Source: Candidatus Binatia bacterium (GTDB taxonomy: Bacteria; Vulcanimicrobiota; Vulcanimicrobiia; Vulcanimicrobiales; Vulcanimicrobiaceae). From it: a stretch of DNA of 64,000 nt. The notes under the pieces were generated by a model. That model ran no database searches, had not been told where the DNA came from, and saw only the letters and a program-made list of their open reading frames with translations. The stretch covers positions 42,341 through 106,340 of the forward strand of contig DATKMJ010000021.1 in the NCBI GenBank assembly GCA_035541935.1, given 5' to 3'. Positions 1 to 8,381 of this stretch are shown here, in pieces (the first letter of the stretch is position 1; each line of letters opens with the position of its first letter). Made by a program: the position numbers and the translations under genes.

Positions 1-1281
1 GGATTGCTCTTCGGTTACGACACCGGCGTTATCTCGGGCGCGATCCTCTTTATAACGAAGGACTTCGACTTACCGACGCGGCTGCAGGCGTTTACGATCA
101 GCGTCGTCTTGATCGGCTGCATGGCCGGCGCGGCGGTCGCCGGCGGCGTCGCGGATCGAATCGGCAGGCGCGCGACGCTGCTCGCGGCGGGCGTGATCTT
201 TCTCGCCGGCTCGATCCTCTCGGCGCTCGCGCCGGACGAGACGCTGCTGCTCGCGGGACGCTTCGTCGTCGGCATCGGGATCGGGTTCAGCTCGGTCGTC
301 GCGCCGCTCTATATCTCCGAGGTCGCGCCGGCTTCGTCGCGTGGTGCGCTCGTCTCGCTCTACCAGTTTGCGATCACCGTCGGCATCTTGGCCGCGTACG
401 TCATCGACTACGCGCTCGCCGGCGCGGGAGAGTGGCGCTGGATGCTCGGCCTCGCGGTCGTTCCGTCGCTCGTCCTCGTCGGCGGCATGGTCGGCATGCC
501 GGAGAGTCCGCGCTATCTCTTCAAGATCGGCCTCGCCGCGCAAGCGCGATCCGTGTTGGGACGGATCTACGTCGATCCCGCCGAGGAAGCGCGCGAGGAA
601 CGGTCGATCGTGGAGAGCCTGCAGGCGCGCGGCGCCGGCATCGAGGCGTTCGCGCAGCCCGCCCTGCGGTGGGCGCTGATCGTCGGCATCACGCTCGCCG
701 TGCTGCAGCAGATCACCGGCATCAACACCGTCATCTACTACGGGCCGCAGATCTTCGAGATGGCCGGCGTCGCGTCCGCATCGGCCTCGATATTGGCGCA
801 GTCGCTCGTCGGCGCGGTCAACTGCTTCATGACGCTGATCGCGATATTCTTCGTGGATCGAATCGGCCGCAAGCCGCTGCTCTACATCGGTCTCACCGGC
901 ATGTTCTGCGCGCTCTCCGCGCTCGCGCTCGCCTTTGCGCGGCCGCACCTCTCCGGGACGCTCGGCACGATCGCGCTCTGGAGCATGATGGTCTACGTCG
1001 GATGCTTCGCGTTCAGCCTCGGTCCGATCGTCTGGCTGCTCCTTTCGGAGATCTTTCCGCTGCCGGTGCGCGGGTTGGGGATGTCGCTCTCGACGCTCGC
1101 CAACTGGGTCGGCAACTTCGCCGTCTCGCAGCTCTTTCTCACGATGATCGCGCATCTCGGAGCGACCGGCACGTTCTCCCTCTACGCCGCCCTCTGCGTC
1201 GTTACGCTGTTCTTCGTGCGCTCCGCGGTTCCCGAGACGAAGCAGGAGCTGCTCGAATCGATTCGCGTCGGCAACGCCTGA
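1..1281 (+). CDS. Sugar porter family MFS transporter (5' partial)
   Basis: Inner-membrane major facilitator of the sugar porter family, which usually imports a hexose or pentose with a proton. The frame is open from base 1, and the first residues are the GLLFGYDTGVISG signature at the end of the first membrane helix, so about 10-30 N-terminal residues lie outside the window. Family marks that can be read are the loop motif DRIGRR, the PESPRYLF motif after helix 6, a second DRIGRKPLL loop and a C-terminal VPETK. About 12 hydrophobic segments fit. It ends 3 bases before the next gene, so the two are probably co-transcribed. The substrate cannot be told from sequence alone. Confidence 0.93.
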   Translation, partial: GLLFGYDTGVISGAILFITKDFDLPTRLQAFTISVVLIGCMAGAAVAGGVADRIGRRATLLAAGVIFLAGSILSALAPDETLLLAGRFVVGIGIGFSSVVAPLYISEVAPASSRGALVSLYQFAITVGILAAYVIDYALAGAGEWRWMLGLAVVPSLVLVGGMVGMPESPRYLFKIGLAAQARSVLGRIYVDPAEEAREERSIVESLQARGAGIEAFAQPALRWALIVGITLAVLQQITGINTVIYYGPQIFEMAGVASASASILAQSLVGAVNCFMTLIAIFFVDRIGRKPLLYIGLTGMFCALSALALAFARPHLSGTLGTIALWSMMVYVGCFAFSLGPIVWLLLSEIFPLPVRGLGMSLSTLANWVGNFAVSQLFLTMIAHLGATGTFSLYAALCVVTLFFVRSAVPETKQELLESIRVGNA

Positions 1282-1284
1282 CCG

Positions 1285-2826
1285 GTGCCCGCGCTCAGCG
1301 TCGTCGTCCCGGTCTACGATAACTGGTGGCTGACGGCGCGATGCCTGTGCGAACTCGAGCGCCTACGCGACGGAACGCTCCCGTTCGAGACGATCGTCGT
1401 CGATAACGCCTCGAGCGACGAGACGCCGCGGGCGATCGCGGGATTTCCGTGGGTGCGCTACATCCGCAACGAGACGAACGCCAACTTCGCCGGCGCCTGC
1501 AACGCGGGCGTGCGTGCCGCGCAATCGCCGCTGACGCTGCTGCTCAACAACGATGCCTTTCCGCTCGGCGACGCGCTGACGCCGCTCGTGCGCGCGTTCG
1601 ACCGCGACGAGGTGGCGATCGCGGGCGGGGCGCTCTTCTTCGAGGACGGTGCCGTGCAGGCCGCCGGGCTCGTGCTCTTACCGAACGCGCACTGGCACTA
1701 CGACTGCCGCAACCTGCCGCAGACGCTCGACGCCGTGACGCAGCCGCGCGACGCGCTCGCGGTCTCCGGCGCGGCGATGGCAGTGCGCACGCGGTGGTTC
1801 GTCGAGGCCGGCGGCTTCGACGAGGCGTTCGTCAACGGGTTCGAAGACGTCGATCTCTGCATGCGCGCGCGCGAGCGCGGGTTCTCGATCGCGTACGTCC
1901 CCACGGCGCGCTTCGCGCATTACGAGGCGGCATCGGCGAACCGCTTCGCGCGCGAGGCCGAGAACGAACGGCGCTTCTACGATCGCTGGGCGCGCGCGTT
2001 GGGAGCGCTGCCGCGAACCGCCCGCGGTGAAGTCGGCGCGATCGCGCTCGAGAGCGCGGCGACGGATCGGCTCGAGACGGCGGCGCTCGACGATCTCGAG
2101 CGCGCGCTGCGCGACTTCGGCCATCCGGTCGTCCGCGGACGAATTCCGCCCTGGCGGCGCTTCGACCGGCGCTACCGGCGCGCGGCCTCGCTCGCGTGGC
2201 TTTCCAACGAGTGCGATCCGCCGGGGGTCTCGATCGCGCGACGCGGCGAAAGCACGACGATCCGCACGCGCGGCGCGGCGAGTTTCGAGGTGCCGTGGCT
2301 TCCGTGCGCCTCCGAGAAGCGCGCGAGCGCGCTCGCGCTGCGCCGCTCGCGCGATCCGTCGTGCGCGGCGATCGGCGTCGCCGGAGGGAGCGACTCGGAG
2401 TTGCTCGCGCTCGAGCAGGCCGGCGGCTTTTCGACGGTTCGGATAACGCCGGAGATGCTGCTCGGAGGCGGCGCCGCCGTCGAAGTCGCGTGCGTCGTCC
2501 ATCTCGGTCTCACCGACGACGCAGCCTTCGGCAACGTCGTGGCGGCGCAGGCCGGCCTGCCCGCGGTCGTGCTCGCGAGCGCGGAGTTGCAGGCGATCTT
2601 CGCGCCGGACGTCGCGCTCGCCGGGACGCGCGCCGGCCTTCCCGAGTTGGCGCGCCGGACGATCGGCGACGTGAGCTTACGTGAACGATACGGCGCGCTC
2701 GTCGCCGCCGACGCGCGTCGCCGCTTCTCGCCGCGGCGCAGCGCGATCCGCGTCGTGGATCTGCTTGCGGCCGCGCGATTCGGCCCGGAGCGACCGGGAG
2801 CCGCGCGGAGCAATGCCCCGCTCTAA
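1285..2826 (+). CDS. Glycosyltransferase family 2 with C-terminal extension
   Basis: GT-A fold glycosyltransferase that moves a sugar from a nucleotide donor, probably for surface polysaccharide. The first ~230 residues carry the family landmarks: SVVVPVYDN at the start, VDNASSDETP in the donor-binding strand, LLNNDAF in place of the DxD metal motif, and GGFDEAFVNGFEDVDLC, the acceptor/catalytic segment of rhamnosyl-type GT2 enzymes. The remaining ~280 residues look like a second, poorly recognisable domain, possibly a degenerate second transferase. GTG is the start, 3 bases after the transporter stop. The 3' end overlaps hyuB by 4 bases, convergently. Confidence 0.9.
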   Translation: MPALSVVVPVYDNWWLTARCLCELERLRDGTLPFETIVVDNASSDETPRAIAGFPWVRYIRNETNANFAGACNAGVRAAQSPLTLLLNNDAFPLGDALTPLVRAFDRDEVAIAGGALFFEDGAVQAAGLVLLPNAHWHYDCRNLPQTLDAVTQPRDALAVSGAAMAVRTRWFVEAGGFDEAFVNGFEDVDLCMRARERGFSIAYVPTARFAHYEAASANRFAREAENERRFYDRWARALGALPRTARGEVGAIALESAATDRLETAALDDLERALRDFGHPVVRGRIPPWRRFDRRYRRAASLAWLSNECDPPGVSIARRGESTTIRTRGAASFEVPWLPCASEKRASALALRRSRDPSCAAIGVAGGSDSELLALEQAGGFSTVRITPEMLLGGGAAVEVACVVHLGLTDDAAFGNVVAAQAGLPAVVLASAELQAIFAPDVALAGTRAGLPELARRTIGDVSLRERYGALVAADARRRFSPRRSAIRVVDLLAAARFGPERPGAARSNAPL

Positions 2827-4403
2827 GCGCCCTCGGGAGACCCGTACCCGCCGCCGCCCGGCGTTTGAATCGTCAGCACGTCGCCGGGCTCGAGCGGCAG
2901 GCTCGCCTTCGCGCGCAACGGCGTCTCGCGTCCGCGGCGCGCGAGCGTGTGGCGGCCGCAGCGCCCCGGTTCGCCGCCCTGCGTGCCGGGCGGCTCGAGC
3001 GTATGGCGATCCGCAAGCAGCGTCGCGTGCGCGGTCCCTTCGGTCAACTCGAGCGCGCGAATCAATCCGCTGCCGCCGCGATGGCGTCCGGCGCCGCCCG
3101 TGCCTTCGGCGATCTCGTAGCGCGTGACGCGCAGCGGATACTCGCCTTCGATCGCTTCGACCGGCGTGTTCAGCGTGTTGGTCATATGGCAGTGGATCGC
3201 GTCGATGCCGTCGCGATCGGGGCGCGCTCCCATGCCGCAGCCGTTCGTCTCGTAGAAGGCCCACGCCGAGCCGTCGAGGCGCGTGCCGCCGAGCATGACG
3301 TTGCTCATCGTTCCGCCGCTGCACGCCGGAACGCGCCGCGGCGCCGCGAGCGCCAGCGCCTGCAGCACCACTTCGGCGTTGCGCATGCTCGTCTCGACGT
3401 TCCCGCCCGAGACCGGCGCGGGCCGCCGCGGATTGAGGAGAGAGCCTTCGGGGGCGAGCACCTCGACGGGGCGGAAGCACCCGTCGTTCATCGGGATCGT
3501 CGGGTCGGTCACCGCGCGCAGAGCGTAGTGCACGCCCGAGAGCGTAACGCCGAAGACGGCGTTGAGCGGAGCGTCGAGCTGCGGCGAGGTTCCGGCGTAA
3601 TCGAGCCGCGCGCTGCCGTCGCGCAGTTCGAGACGCAGTGCGATCGCGATGCTCGGCTCACCGTCGCGCGCTTCGAGGTAATCCACGGCCTCGAAGACGC
3701 CGGCGCCGAGCGATCGCAGCGCCGCGCGCATGCGAGCCTCGCTCTCGTCGAGCGCGCGCTCGATGGCAGCGTCGAATCCGTCGCGTCCGTATCGCCTGCA
3801 GAGCTCGAGCAGACGCCGCTCGCCGGTGTAGTTGCCGGCGATCTGCGCGCGCAGGTCGCCGCTGCGCGCCTCCGGAGTGCGCGAGTTCGCACGGAATATC
3901 TCGACGATCTCGTCGCAGACGCGCTCGTCGCGCACCAAGCGGACCGGCGGGACGACGACGCCTTCGGCATAGAGCTCCGTGGCGTCGGCGGGCATCGAGC
4001 CGGGGACGGAGCCGCCGACGTCCGCGTGATGCGCCTTGTTCGCCGCGTAACCGAGAAGCCGCCCTTCGTCGAAGACCGGCCGCACGAGCGTCACGTCGTT
4101 GAGATGCGTCCCCGCAACGTAGGGATCGTTCGCGAGCCACATCTCGCCCTCGCGGGGGCCGCCGCGATCGCGTTCCACGATCTCGAGGATGCGGCGCAGA
4201 CCCCACGGCAGCGAGCCGAGATGAACGGGAATGTGCTCGGCTTGCGCGATCAGCCGTCCGAACCGGTCGAAGAGCGCGCAAGAGTGGTCGAGCCGCTCCT
4301 TGATATTCGGCGAGTACGCAGCGTTGCGCACCGCGATGCCCATCTCTTCCGCCGCGTAGACGAGGCCGCTCTTGATTACTTCGGCGGTGATCGGATCGCT
4401 CAC
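2823..4403 (-). CDS. hyuB: Hydantoinase B / oxoprolinase beta-type subunit
   Basis: Beta-type subunit of the ATP-dependent hydantoinase/5-oxoprolinase family; with HyuA it opens cyclic amides such as N-methylhydantoins or 5-oxoproline in the cytoplasm. The protein begins SDPITAEVIKSGL and has the family block SPNIKERLDHSCALFD near residue 30, with ETNGCGMGARPDRDG further on. Its ~526 residues are the usual length. The chosen GTG start (bases 4403-4401) sits in a GTGA overlap with the hyuA stop, so the subunits are translationally coupled. The frame stays open much further upstream, but that part is antisense-like sequence under hyuA. The real substrate is unknown; acetone carboxylase subunits are a less likely alternative. 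Confidence 0.93.
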   Translation of the reverse strand: MSDPITAEVIKSGLVYAAEEMGIAVRNAAYSPNIKERLDHSCALFDRFGRLIAQAEHIPVHLGSLPWGLRRILEIVERDRGGPREGEMWLANDPYVAGTHLNDVTLVRPVFDEGRLLGYAANKAHHADVGGSVPGSMPADATELYAEGVVVPPVRLVRDERVCDEIVEIFRANSRTPEARSGDLRAQIAGNYTGERRLLELCRRYGRDGFDAAIERALDESEARMRAALRSLGAGVFEAVDYLEARDGEPSIAIALRLELRDGSARLDYAGTSPQLDAPLNAVFGVTLSGVHYALRAVTDPTIPMNDGCFRPVEVLAPEGSLLNPRRPAPVSGGNVETSMRNAEVVLQALALAAPRRVPACSGGTMSNVMLGGTRLDGSAWAFYETNGCGMGARPDRDGIDAIHCHMTNTLNTPVEAIEGEYPLRVTRYEIAEGTGGAGRHRGGSGLIRALELTEGTAHATLLADRHTLEPPGTQGGEPGRCGRHTLARRGRETPLRAKASLPLEPGDVLTIQTPGGGGYGSPEGA

Positions 4404-6493
4404 GTCGCGCTCCGTTCGAGAACGCAGAGCTCCTCCTCGACGGAGAGCGACCAGCCGGGAGCGACGTAGGTCGTGCTGTCGTACGCCTCGACGACCGCGG
4501 GCCCGGCGATGCTCGTGCCCGATCCCAGCGAGGCGCGCTCGAAGACGGCAACCTCGACGAAGGAGTCCTCGATCCATACGTCGCGTCGCGCCGGGGGCCG
4601 TCCTCCACCTCGTCCTTCGACTCCGCTCAGGATGACAGTCGAAGGAGCGCGAGTCGAAGCGCGGGTCCGCGCGAAGGCCGTGAGCCGCGCGTTGACGATC
4701 TCGACGGCCGCGTCGACGACGTCGTAGCCGTAACGCGCGCGGTGCGCATCGTGGAAGTTCTGCGCGACCCGTTGCGGCGACCGGTCGTGCGCGATCGTCA
4801 GCTCGAAACTCTGACCGCGATAGCGCGCGTCGTACTCCCGGCGGAACGCGATCGTCGCCGGATCGGCGCCCTGTGCGGCGAGGCCCGCACTCGCGCGCCG
4901 CTCGCCGGCGGCAAAATGCTCCTCGATCCGGTCGCCGTCGAGATCGGCGGCGCCGCGCATGATCGCCGCGAGCTCGTTGTGACGGAGGTCGGCCTCGAGC
5001 AGGCCGCTCGCGGAGAAGAGCCCCGGATGCGCCGGGATCGCGACCCGCGCGACGCCGAGCTCGCCGGCGAGCGCGCACGCGTGCAGCGGTCCGCCGCCTC
5101 CGAACGCGACGAGCGTAAAGTCGCGCGGATCGAGACCGCGCTCGACCGTGACGATCCTCAACACTCTCGCCATCGCGTCGTCCACGATCCGCACGATGCC
5201 GGCGGCCGTCGCCTCGAGGCCCATCTCGAGACGTCGCGCGAGCTCTTCGATGGAACGTCGCGCGCGCGCCGCATCGATCGGAAAGGTGCCGCCGAGCAGA
5301 TGGTGCGGGTTGAGGCGCCCCAGCACGACGTTTGCGTCGGTGACCGTCGCGCGATCCGAGATGCCGTAACATGCCGGGCCGGGCTGCGCCCCCGCGGAGA
5401 TCGGCCCGACGCGCAGCGAGCCCGCGTCGTCAATCCACGCAATCGTTCCGCCGCCGGCGCTGACCTCGGCCAGGTCCACGAACGGAAAGCGCACCGGATA
5501 GCCGCTGCCTTTGACCGCGCGCCCGCTGTGCGTTCTGCCGGCCGCCTCGAACTCGCCCGCGACCTGCGGGATGCCGTCGAGTATCGCGCCTGCCTTCGCG
5601 GTGGTTCCGCCCATGTCGAACGAGAGCACGCGCCGTGCGCCGGTCGCGCGGCCGAGCGCGGCGGCCGCGATCGCCCCGCTCGCCGGGCCGCTTTCGACGA
5701 GCGCCGCGGGCCGCGCGAGCGCGTGCGTCGCGGCGGCCATGCCGCCATCGCTGCGCATCACGTAGAGCGGCGAGGCGACGCCTCTCGCGCGCAGCTCCTC
5801 GATCAGCCGTTCGAGATATCCTTCGACGATCGGCGCGAGCGCGGCGTTGACGACCGTCGTCGAGCAGCGCTCGTACTCGCGATACTGCGGATCTATCTCC
5901 GAGGAGCGCGCGACTCGCGCGCGCGGAAGCGCCGTTGCGATCGCCTCGGCGAGCGCGCGCTCGTGCGCGTCGTTGACGTACGAGTGGAGCAGGCAGATCG
6001 CGACCGCGGCTATGCCGCGCGCGGCCAGTTCGCCGCAGGCGCGCGCGATCTCACCTCGTTCGAGCGCCACGAGCACTTTTCCGCGATGGTCGACGCGCTC
6101 CGCGACGACGATACGGTCTTCGCGGGCGACGAGCGGGCGCGGCCGCTCGACGAAGAGATTGTAGACCTCGCTGCGGTTCTGACGCCCGATCTCGATGACG
6201 TCGCGAAACCCCCGCGTCGTCACGAGCGCGACGCGCGGCAGCTCGAGCCCTAATTGCCCGAGCAGCGCGTTCGTCGCGATCGTCGTCGAGTGCGCGAGGA
6301 ACTCGACGGCCGGCGCGTCGCCGTAACCGTCGAGGAGCGCGGCGAGCGCGTCGACGACCGCGCGATGCGGCTCCGCGGGCGTGCTCGCGACTTTCCGGGT
6401 GAGCCGCTCTCCGCTCCAGGATTCGACGGCGACGAGATCGGTGAACGTGCCGCCGACGTCGATTCCGACGCGCAGGACGCGCCGCTGGCTCAT
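4400..6493 (-). CDS. hyuA: Hydantoinase A / oxoprolinase alpha-type subunit
   Basis: ATP-binding subunit paired with HyuB in the hydantoinase/oxoprolinase family (ASKHA fold). Readable motifs are GIDVGGTFTDLVA at residues 10-22 (phosphate 1), ATNALLGQLG, SGPASGAIAAA, SFDMGGTTAK (phosphate 2) and AFGGGGPLHAC. It is 697 residues, normal for the family. It starts with ATG only 19 bases downstream of the small secreted CARDB-like gene on the same strand, and its stop overlaps the hyuB start. Around residues 620-630 the reading STVILSGVEG is encoded by a REP-like repeat (bases 4611-4637), so a short low-conservation linker has probably been lengthened in frame. Confidence 0.94.
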   Translation of the reverse strand: MSQRRVLRVGIDVGGTFTDLVAVESWSGERLTRKVASTPAEPHRAVVDALAALLDGYGDAPAVEFLAHSTTIATNALLGQLGLELPRVALVTTRGFRDVIEIGRQNRSEVYNLFVERPRPLVAREDRIVVAERVDHRGKVLVALERGEIARACGELAARGIAAVAICLLHSYVNDAHERALAEAIATALPRARVARSSEIDPQYREYERCSTTVVNAALAPIVEGYLERLIEELRARGVASPLYVMRSDGGMAAATHALARPAALVESGPASGAIAAAALGRATGARRVLSFDMGGTTAKAGAILDGIPQVAGEFEAAGRTHSGRAVKGSGYPVRFPFVDLAEVSAGGGTIAWIDDAGSLRVGPISAGAQPGPACYGISDRATVTDANVVLGRLNPHHLLGGTFPIDAARARRSIEELARRLEMGLEATAAGIVRIVDDAMARVLRIVTVERGLDPRDFTLVAFGGGGPLHACALAGELGVARVAIPAHPGLFSASGLLEADLRHNELAAIMRGAADLDGDRIEEHFAAGERRASAGLAAQGADPATIAFRREYDARYRGQSFELTIAHDRSPQRVAQNFHDAHRARYGYDVVDAAVEIVNARLTAFARTRASTRAPSTVILSGVEGRGGGRPPARRDVWIEDSFVEVAVFERASLGSGTSIAGPAVVEAYDSTTYVAPGWSLSVEEELCVLERSAT
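4611..4637. repeat. REP-like interspersed repeat inside hyuA
   Basis: The stretch contains TCCTTCGACTCCGCTCAGGA followed by TGACA. On the other strand it reads TGTCATCCTGAGCGGAGTCG and so on, a pattern I know as a very common dispersed intergenic repeat in Acidobacteria, Chloroflexi and related GC-rich genomes. Here it lies within the hyuA reading frame and is translated without a stop. Just downstream, bases 4638-4660 hold further GTCGAAG-type fragments, as if part of a degenerate second unit. Only one clear copy was seen in this window. Confidence 0.55.
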
Positions 6494-6512
6494 GGGCGCG
6501 TCCTCGTCGGCG

Positions 6513-6938
6513 TTAGAGGGTCAGCGAGTAGTGATCGTTGGCCGTGTTGCACTCCTGTTGGCCCGATGGAATCGGCGGGCGCATGTCGAGCTTGAAGTCG
6601 AGCTGCGACGTGCCCGTGCCGGCATCGGTGGAGCGCGGCCAGACGTAGGTGAAGTCGGCGGATTGACCGGGCGCGAGCGGCTGGATGCCGCGCGCGTCGA
6701 GCTTTCTGCCGTACTGCGAGATGTCGACGAACTGCAGGATGTTGCCGAGCTGCGCGGTCGTTCCGAGATTGGCAACGGTTCCCTCGATCGTGTAGTGGTT
6801 GACGTTGCCGCTCGTGCTGACGCTCTTGACCTTGACCGTCGTGATGGCGAGGTCGACGCCTTCGCACGTGTGGGCCGATGCGGCCGCGGCGCAAAGCTGC
6901 GAGAGAACGACGAAAGCGAGGAAGATCGGGCGAGACAT
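6513..6938 (-). CDS. Secreted CARDB-like (Ig-fold) protein
   Basis: Small exported protein of unknown role. The start is ATG at 6938, behind a strong AGGAGG site; a longer upstream reading to 7022 lacks such support. Residues 1-23 form a Sec signal peptide ending ASA-HT. The mature ~118 residues (VDLAITTVKVKSV, then GTVANLGTTAQ, then LAPGQSADFTYVWP) have the strand pattern of CARDB/DUF11 Ig-like adhesion domains, which often sit on cell surfaces. A Cys in CEGVD and one in QQECN could pair. It is the first gene of a minus-strand set with hyuA and hyuB and faces the serine-hydrolase relative across 65 bases. Confidence 0.75.
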   Translation of the reverse strand: MSRPIFLAFVVLSQLCAAAASAHTCEGVDLAITTVKVKSVSTSGNVNHYTIEGTVANLGTTAQLGNILQFVDISQYGRKLDARGIQPLAPGQSADFTYVWPRSTDAGTGTSQLDFKLDMRPPIPSGQQECNTANDHYSLTL

Positions 6939-7003
6939 GTGGGTACCTCCTGAGGGCGGGTCGCCCCGGGGAAGATCGCCGCTGGGGCGAATGCAAGCGA
7001 CCC

Positions 7004-8179
7004 ATGCCCCGATGGACTGCACTTTTGGCGGCCGCGGCGTGGCTCCTCGCGCTCCCGGCCGCGGCCTCGGATTCTAGCCCGGCCCAGGCGATCGCGCGCG
7101 GCGCGATGAGCCGCTATCACCTCAAAGCATTGATCGTCCGGGTCACGTCGGGCGGGCGCGACGTCTACACGGCGGCGCTCGGCGAATCCATGAGCGGCGT
7201 ACCGGCGACGCCGGAGATGCACTTCAGAAACGGCGCGATGGCGTTCACGTACATGGCGACCGCCCTGCTCGAGCTCGTCGACGAGAAGAAGGTCCGGCTC
7301 GACGAGAAGCTCTCGCGGTTCTTTCCGAGCCTCCCGTACGCGAACCGCATCTCGCTGCGCAATCTCGCCGACATGACGTCGGGCTACGCCGATTACGTCT
7401 ATCAGCCGGAGGTGCTGGAGGCCGTCGGTTTGACACCGTTGCGCCACTGGGACTCCGACGAGCTGATCTCGATCGGCGTGCGCAAGCCGATGATGTTCGC
7501 GCCGGGCGCCAACTGGGGCTACTCGCATACGAACTACGTCATCTTGGGCCGCGTCTTGGAGAAGATCGCGGCGATGCCGCTCGCGGCGGTCTTGCAAAAG
7601 TATGTGATCGGACCGATGCACCTCACGCAGACGCGAAGCTTCGACACGCCGGAGATCACCGAACCCGTCTTGCATGCCTACAGCTCCGAGCGGCGCGCCG
7701 ATCTGAAGATCGAGGCGGGGATTCCGTTCTACGAAGAGTCGACGTTCTGGGATCCGTCGTGGACGACGGCGACCGGAGCCGTCGAGGTGACCGACGTCTT
7801 CGACATGGCGCGATCCATGGAGCTCGTCGGCGCCGGCGCGTTGCTCTCGAAGGCATCGGCGGAGGCCCAGCTCGGGCCGAATCTCGTCGGCTTCGGCCAC
7901 GCGGAAGCGAAATGCTCGGCCTGCCGCCGCAACACCGCCGAATTCAACTACGGCCTCGGCGTCGTCAACCTTGGGCCTTGGATCGCGCAGATCAAAAGCT
8001 TCGCCGGCAGCGGCGCGACGGTTGGCTATCTTCCCTCGCACCGGCTGACGATCGCGGTCGTCACGACGTATCTGCCGAGCGCGTTCGACGCGAAGGGGAA
8101 TTATGTGAACGCGAGTCAGAACGTCTTCGCCGCGCTCGCCCAGGCGTACGCTCCGGGGACGCTGCCGAAGCAGCCGTGA
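7004..8179 (+). CDS. Secreted class C beta-lactamase-fold protein, catalytic residues lost
   Basis: Exported member of the serine beta-lactamase/DD-peptidase superfamily (Pfam Beta-lactamase). A signal peptide (MPRWTALLAAAAWLLALPAAAS) supports the ATG at 7004 rather than the longer reading from 6878. The fold is easy to follow: LLELVDEKKVRLDEKLSRFFP, then SLRNLADMTSGYADYV, then YSHTNYVILGRVLEKI. However, the SxxK nucleophile motif is replaced by GAMAF near residue 77, the YxN motif reads YSH, and the HxG-type motif near the C terminus reads GSGATVGYL. A working serine hydrolase would need at least Ser and Lys, so this is probably a non-catalytic binding or regulatory relative. The frame is intact over 391 residues, which suggests it is maintained. 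Confidence 0.85.
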   Translation: MPRWTALLAAAAWLLALPAAASDSSPAQAIARGAMSRYHLKALIVRVTSGGRDVYTAALGESMSGVPATPEMHFRNGAMAFTYMATALLELVDEKKVRLDEKLSRFFPSLPYANRISLRNLADMTSGYADYVYQPEVLEAVGLTPLRHWDSDELISIGVRKPMMFAPGANWGYSHTNYVILGRVLEKIAAMPLAAVLQKYVIGPMHLTQTRSFDTPEITEPVLHAYSSERRADLKIEAGIPFYEESTFWDPSWTTATGAVEVTDVFDMARSMELVGAGALLSKASAEAQLGPNLVGFGHAEAKCSACRRNTAEFNYGLGVVNLGPWIAQIKSFAGSGATVGYLPSHRLTIAVVTTYLPSAFDAKGNYVNASQNVFAALAQAYAPGTLPKQP

Positions 8180-8180
8180 G

Positions 8181-8376
8181 AGCGGATCCGGTGCGGCGGT
8201 TTTTCTCTACGGCGACGATCTCGACGGCCGCTACGCGGTGGCGCAGTTCGAACGGCTGCGCGCGCAATAAGGCGAAGAAGGGCGCGGCCTTCGACCAGCA
8301 GGCCTTCCACGACGATCTGCTCTCGCTCGGAACGGTTCCGGTGAGCGTCGTCGCCGGCGAGATGCTCGAGGAGTGA
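8181..8376 (+). pseudogene. Frameshifted C-terminal remnant of a DUF885-type protein
   Basis: No intact gene fits the ~200 bases between two good genes. In one frame bases 8181-8270 read AAVFLYGDDLDGRYAVAQF and then stop. In a shifted frame bases ~8271-8376 read KGAAFDQQAFHDDLLSLG followed by TVPVSVVAGEM and a stop. The second part closely resembles the end of DUF885 family proteins (FDLRAFHD-LL-G-VPL). Its TGA overlaps a possible GTG of the next gene, as an old operon junction would. I read it as the decayed tail of a larger gene; whether the first frame belongs to the same gene is uncertain. Confidence 0.4.
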
Positions 8377-8381
8377 CCGCG

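Noticed and set aside
2823..5372. 849-residue reading of HyuB extending under HyuA
   Set aside because: The upstream half is arginine-rich antisense sequence; the family start fits GTG at 4403 with the usual GTGA coupling.
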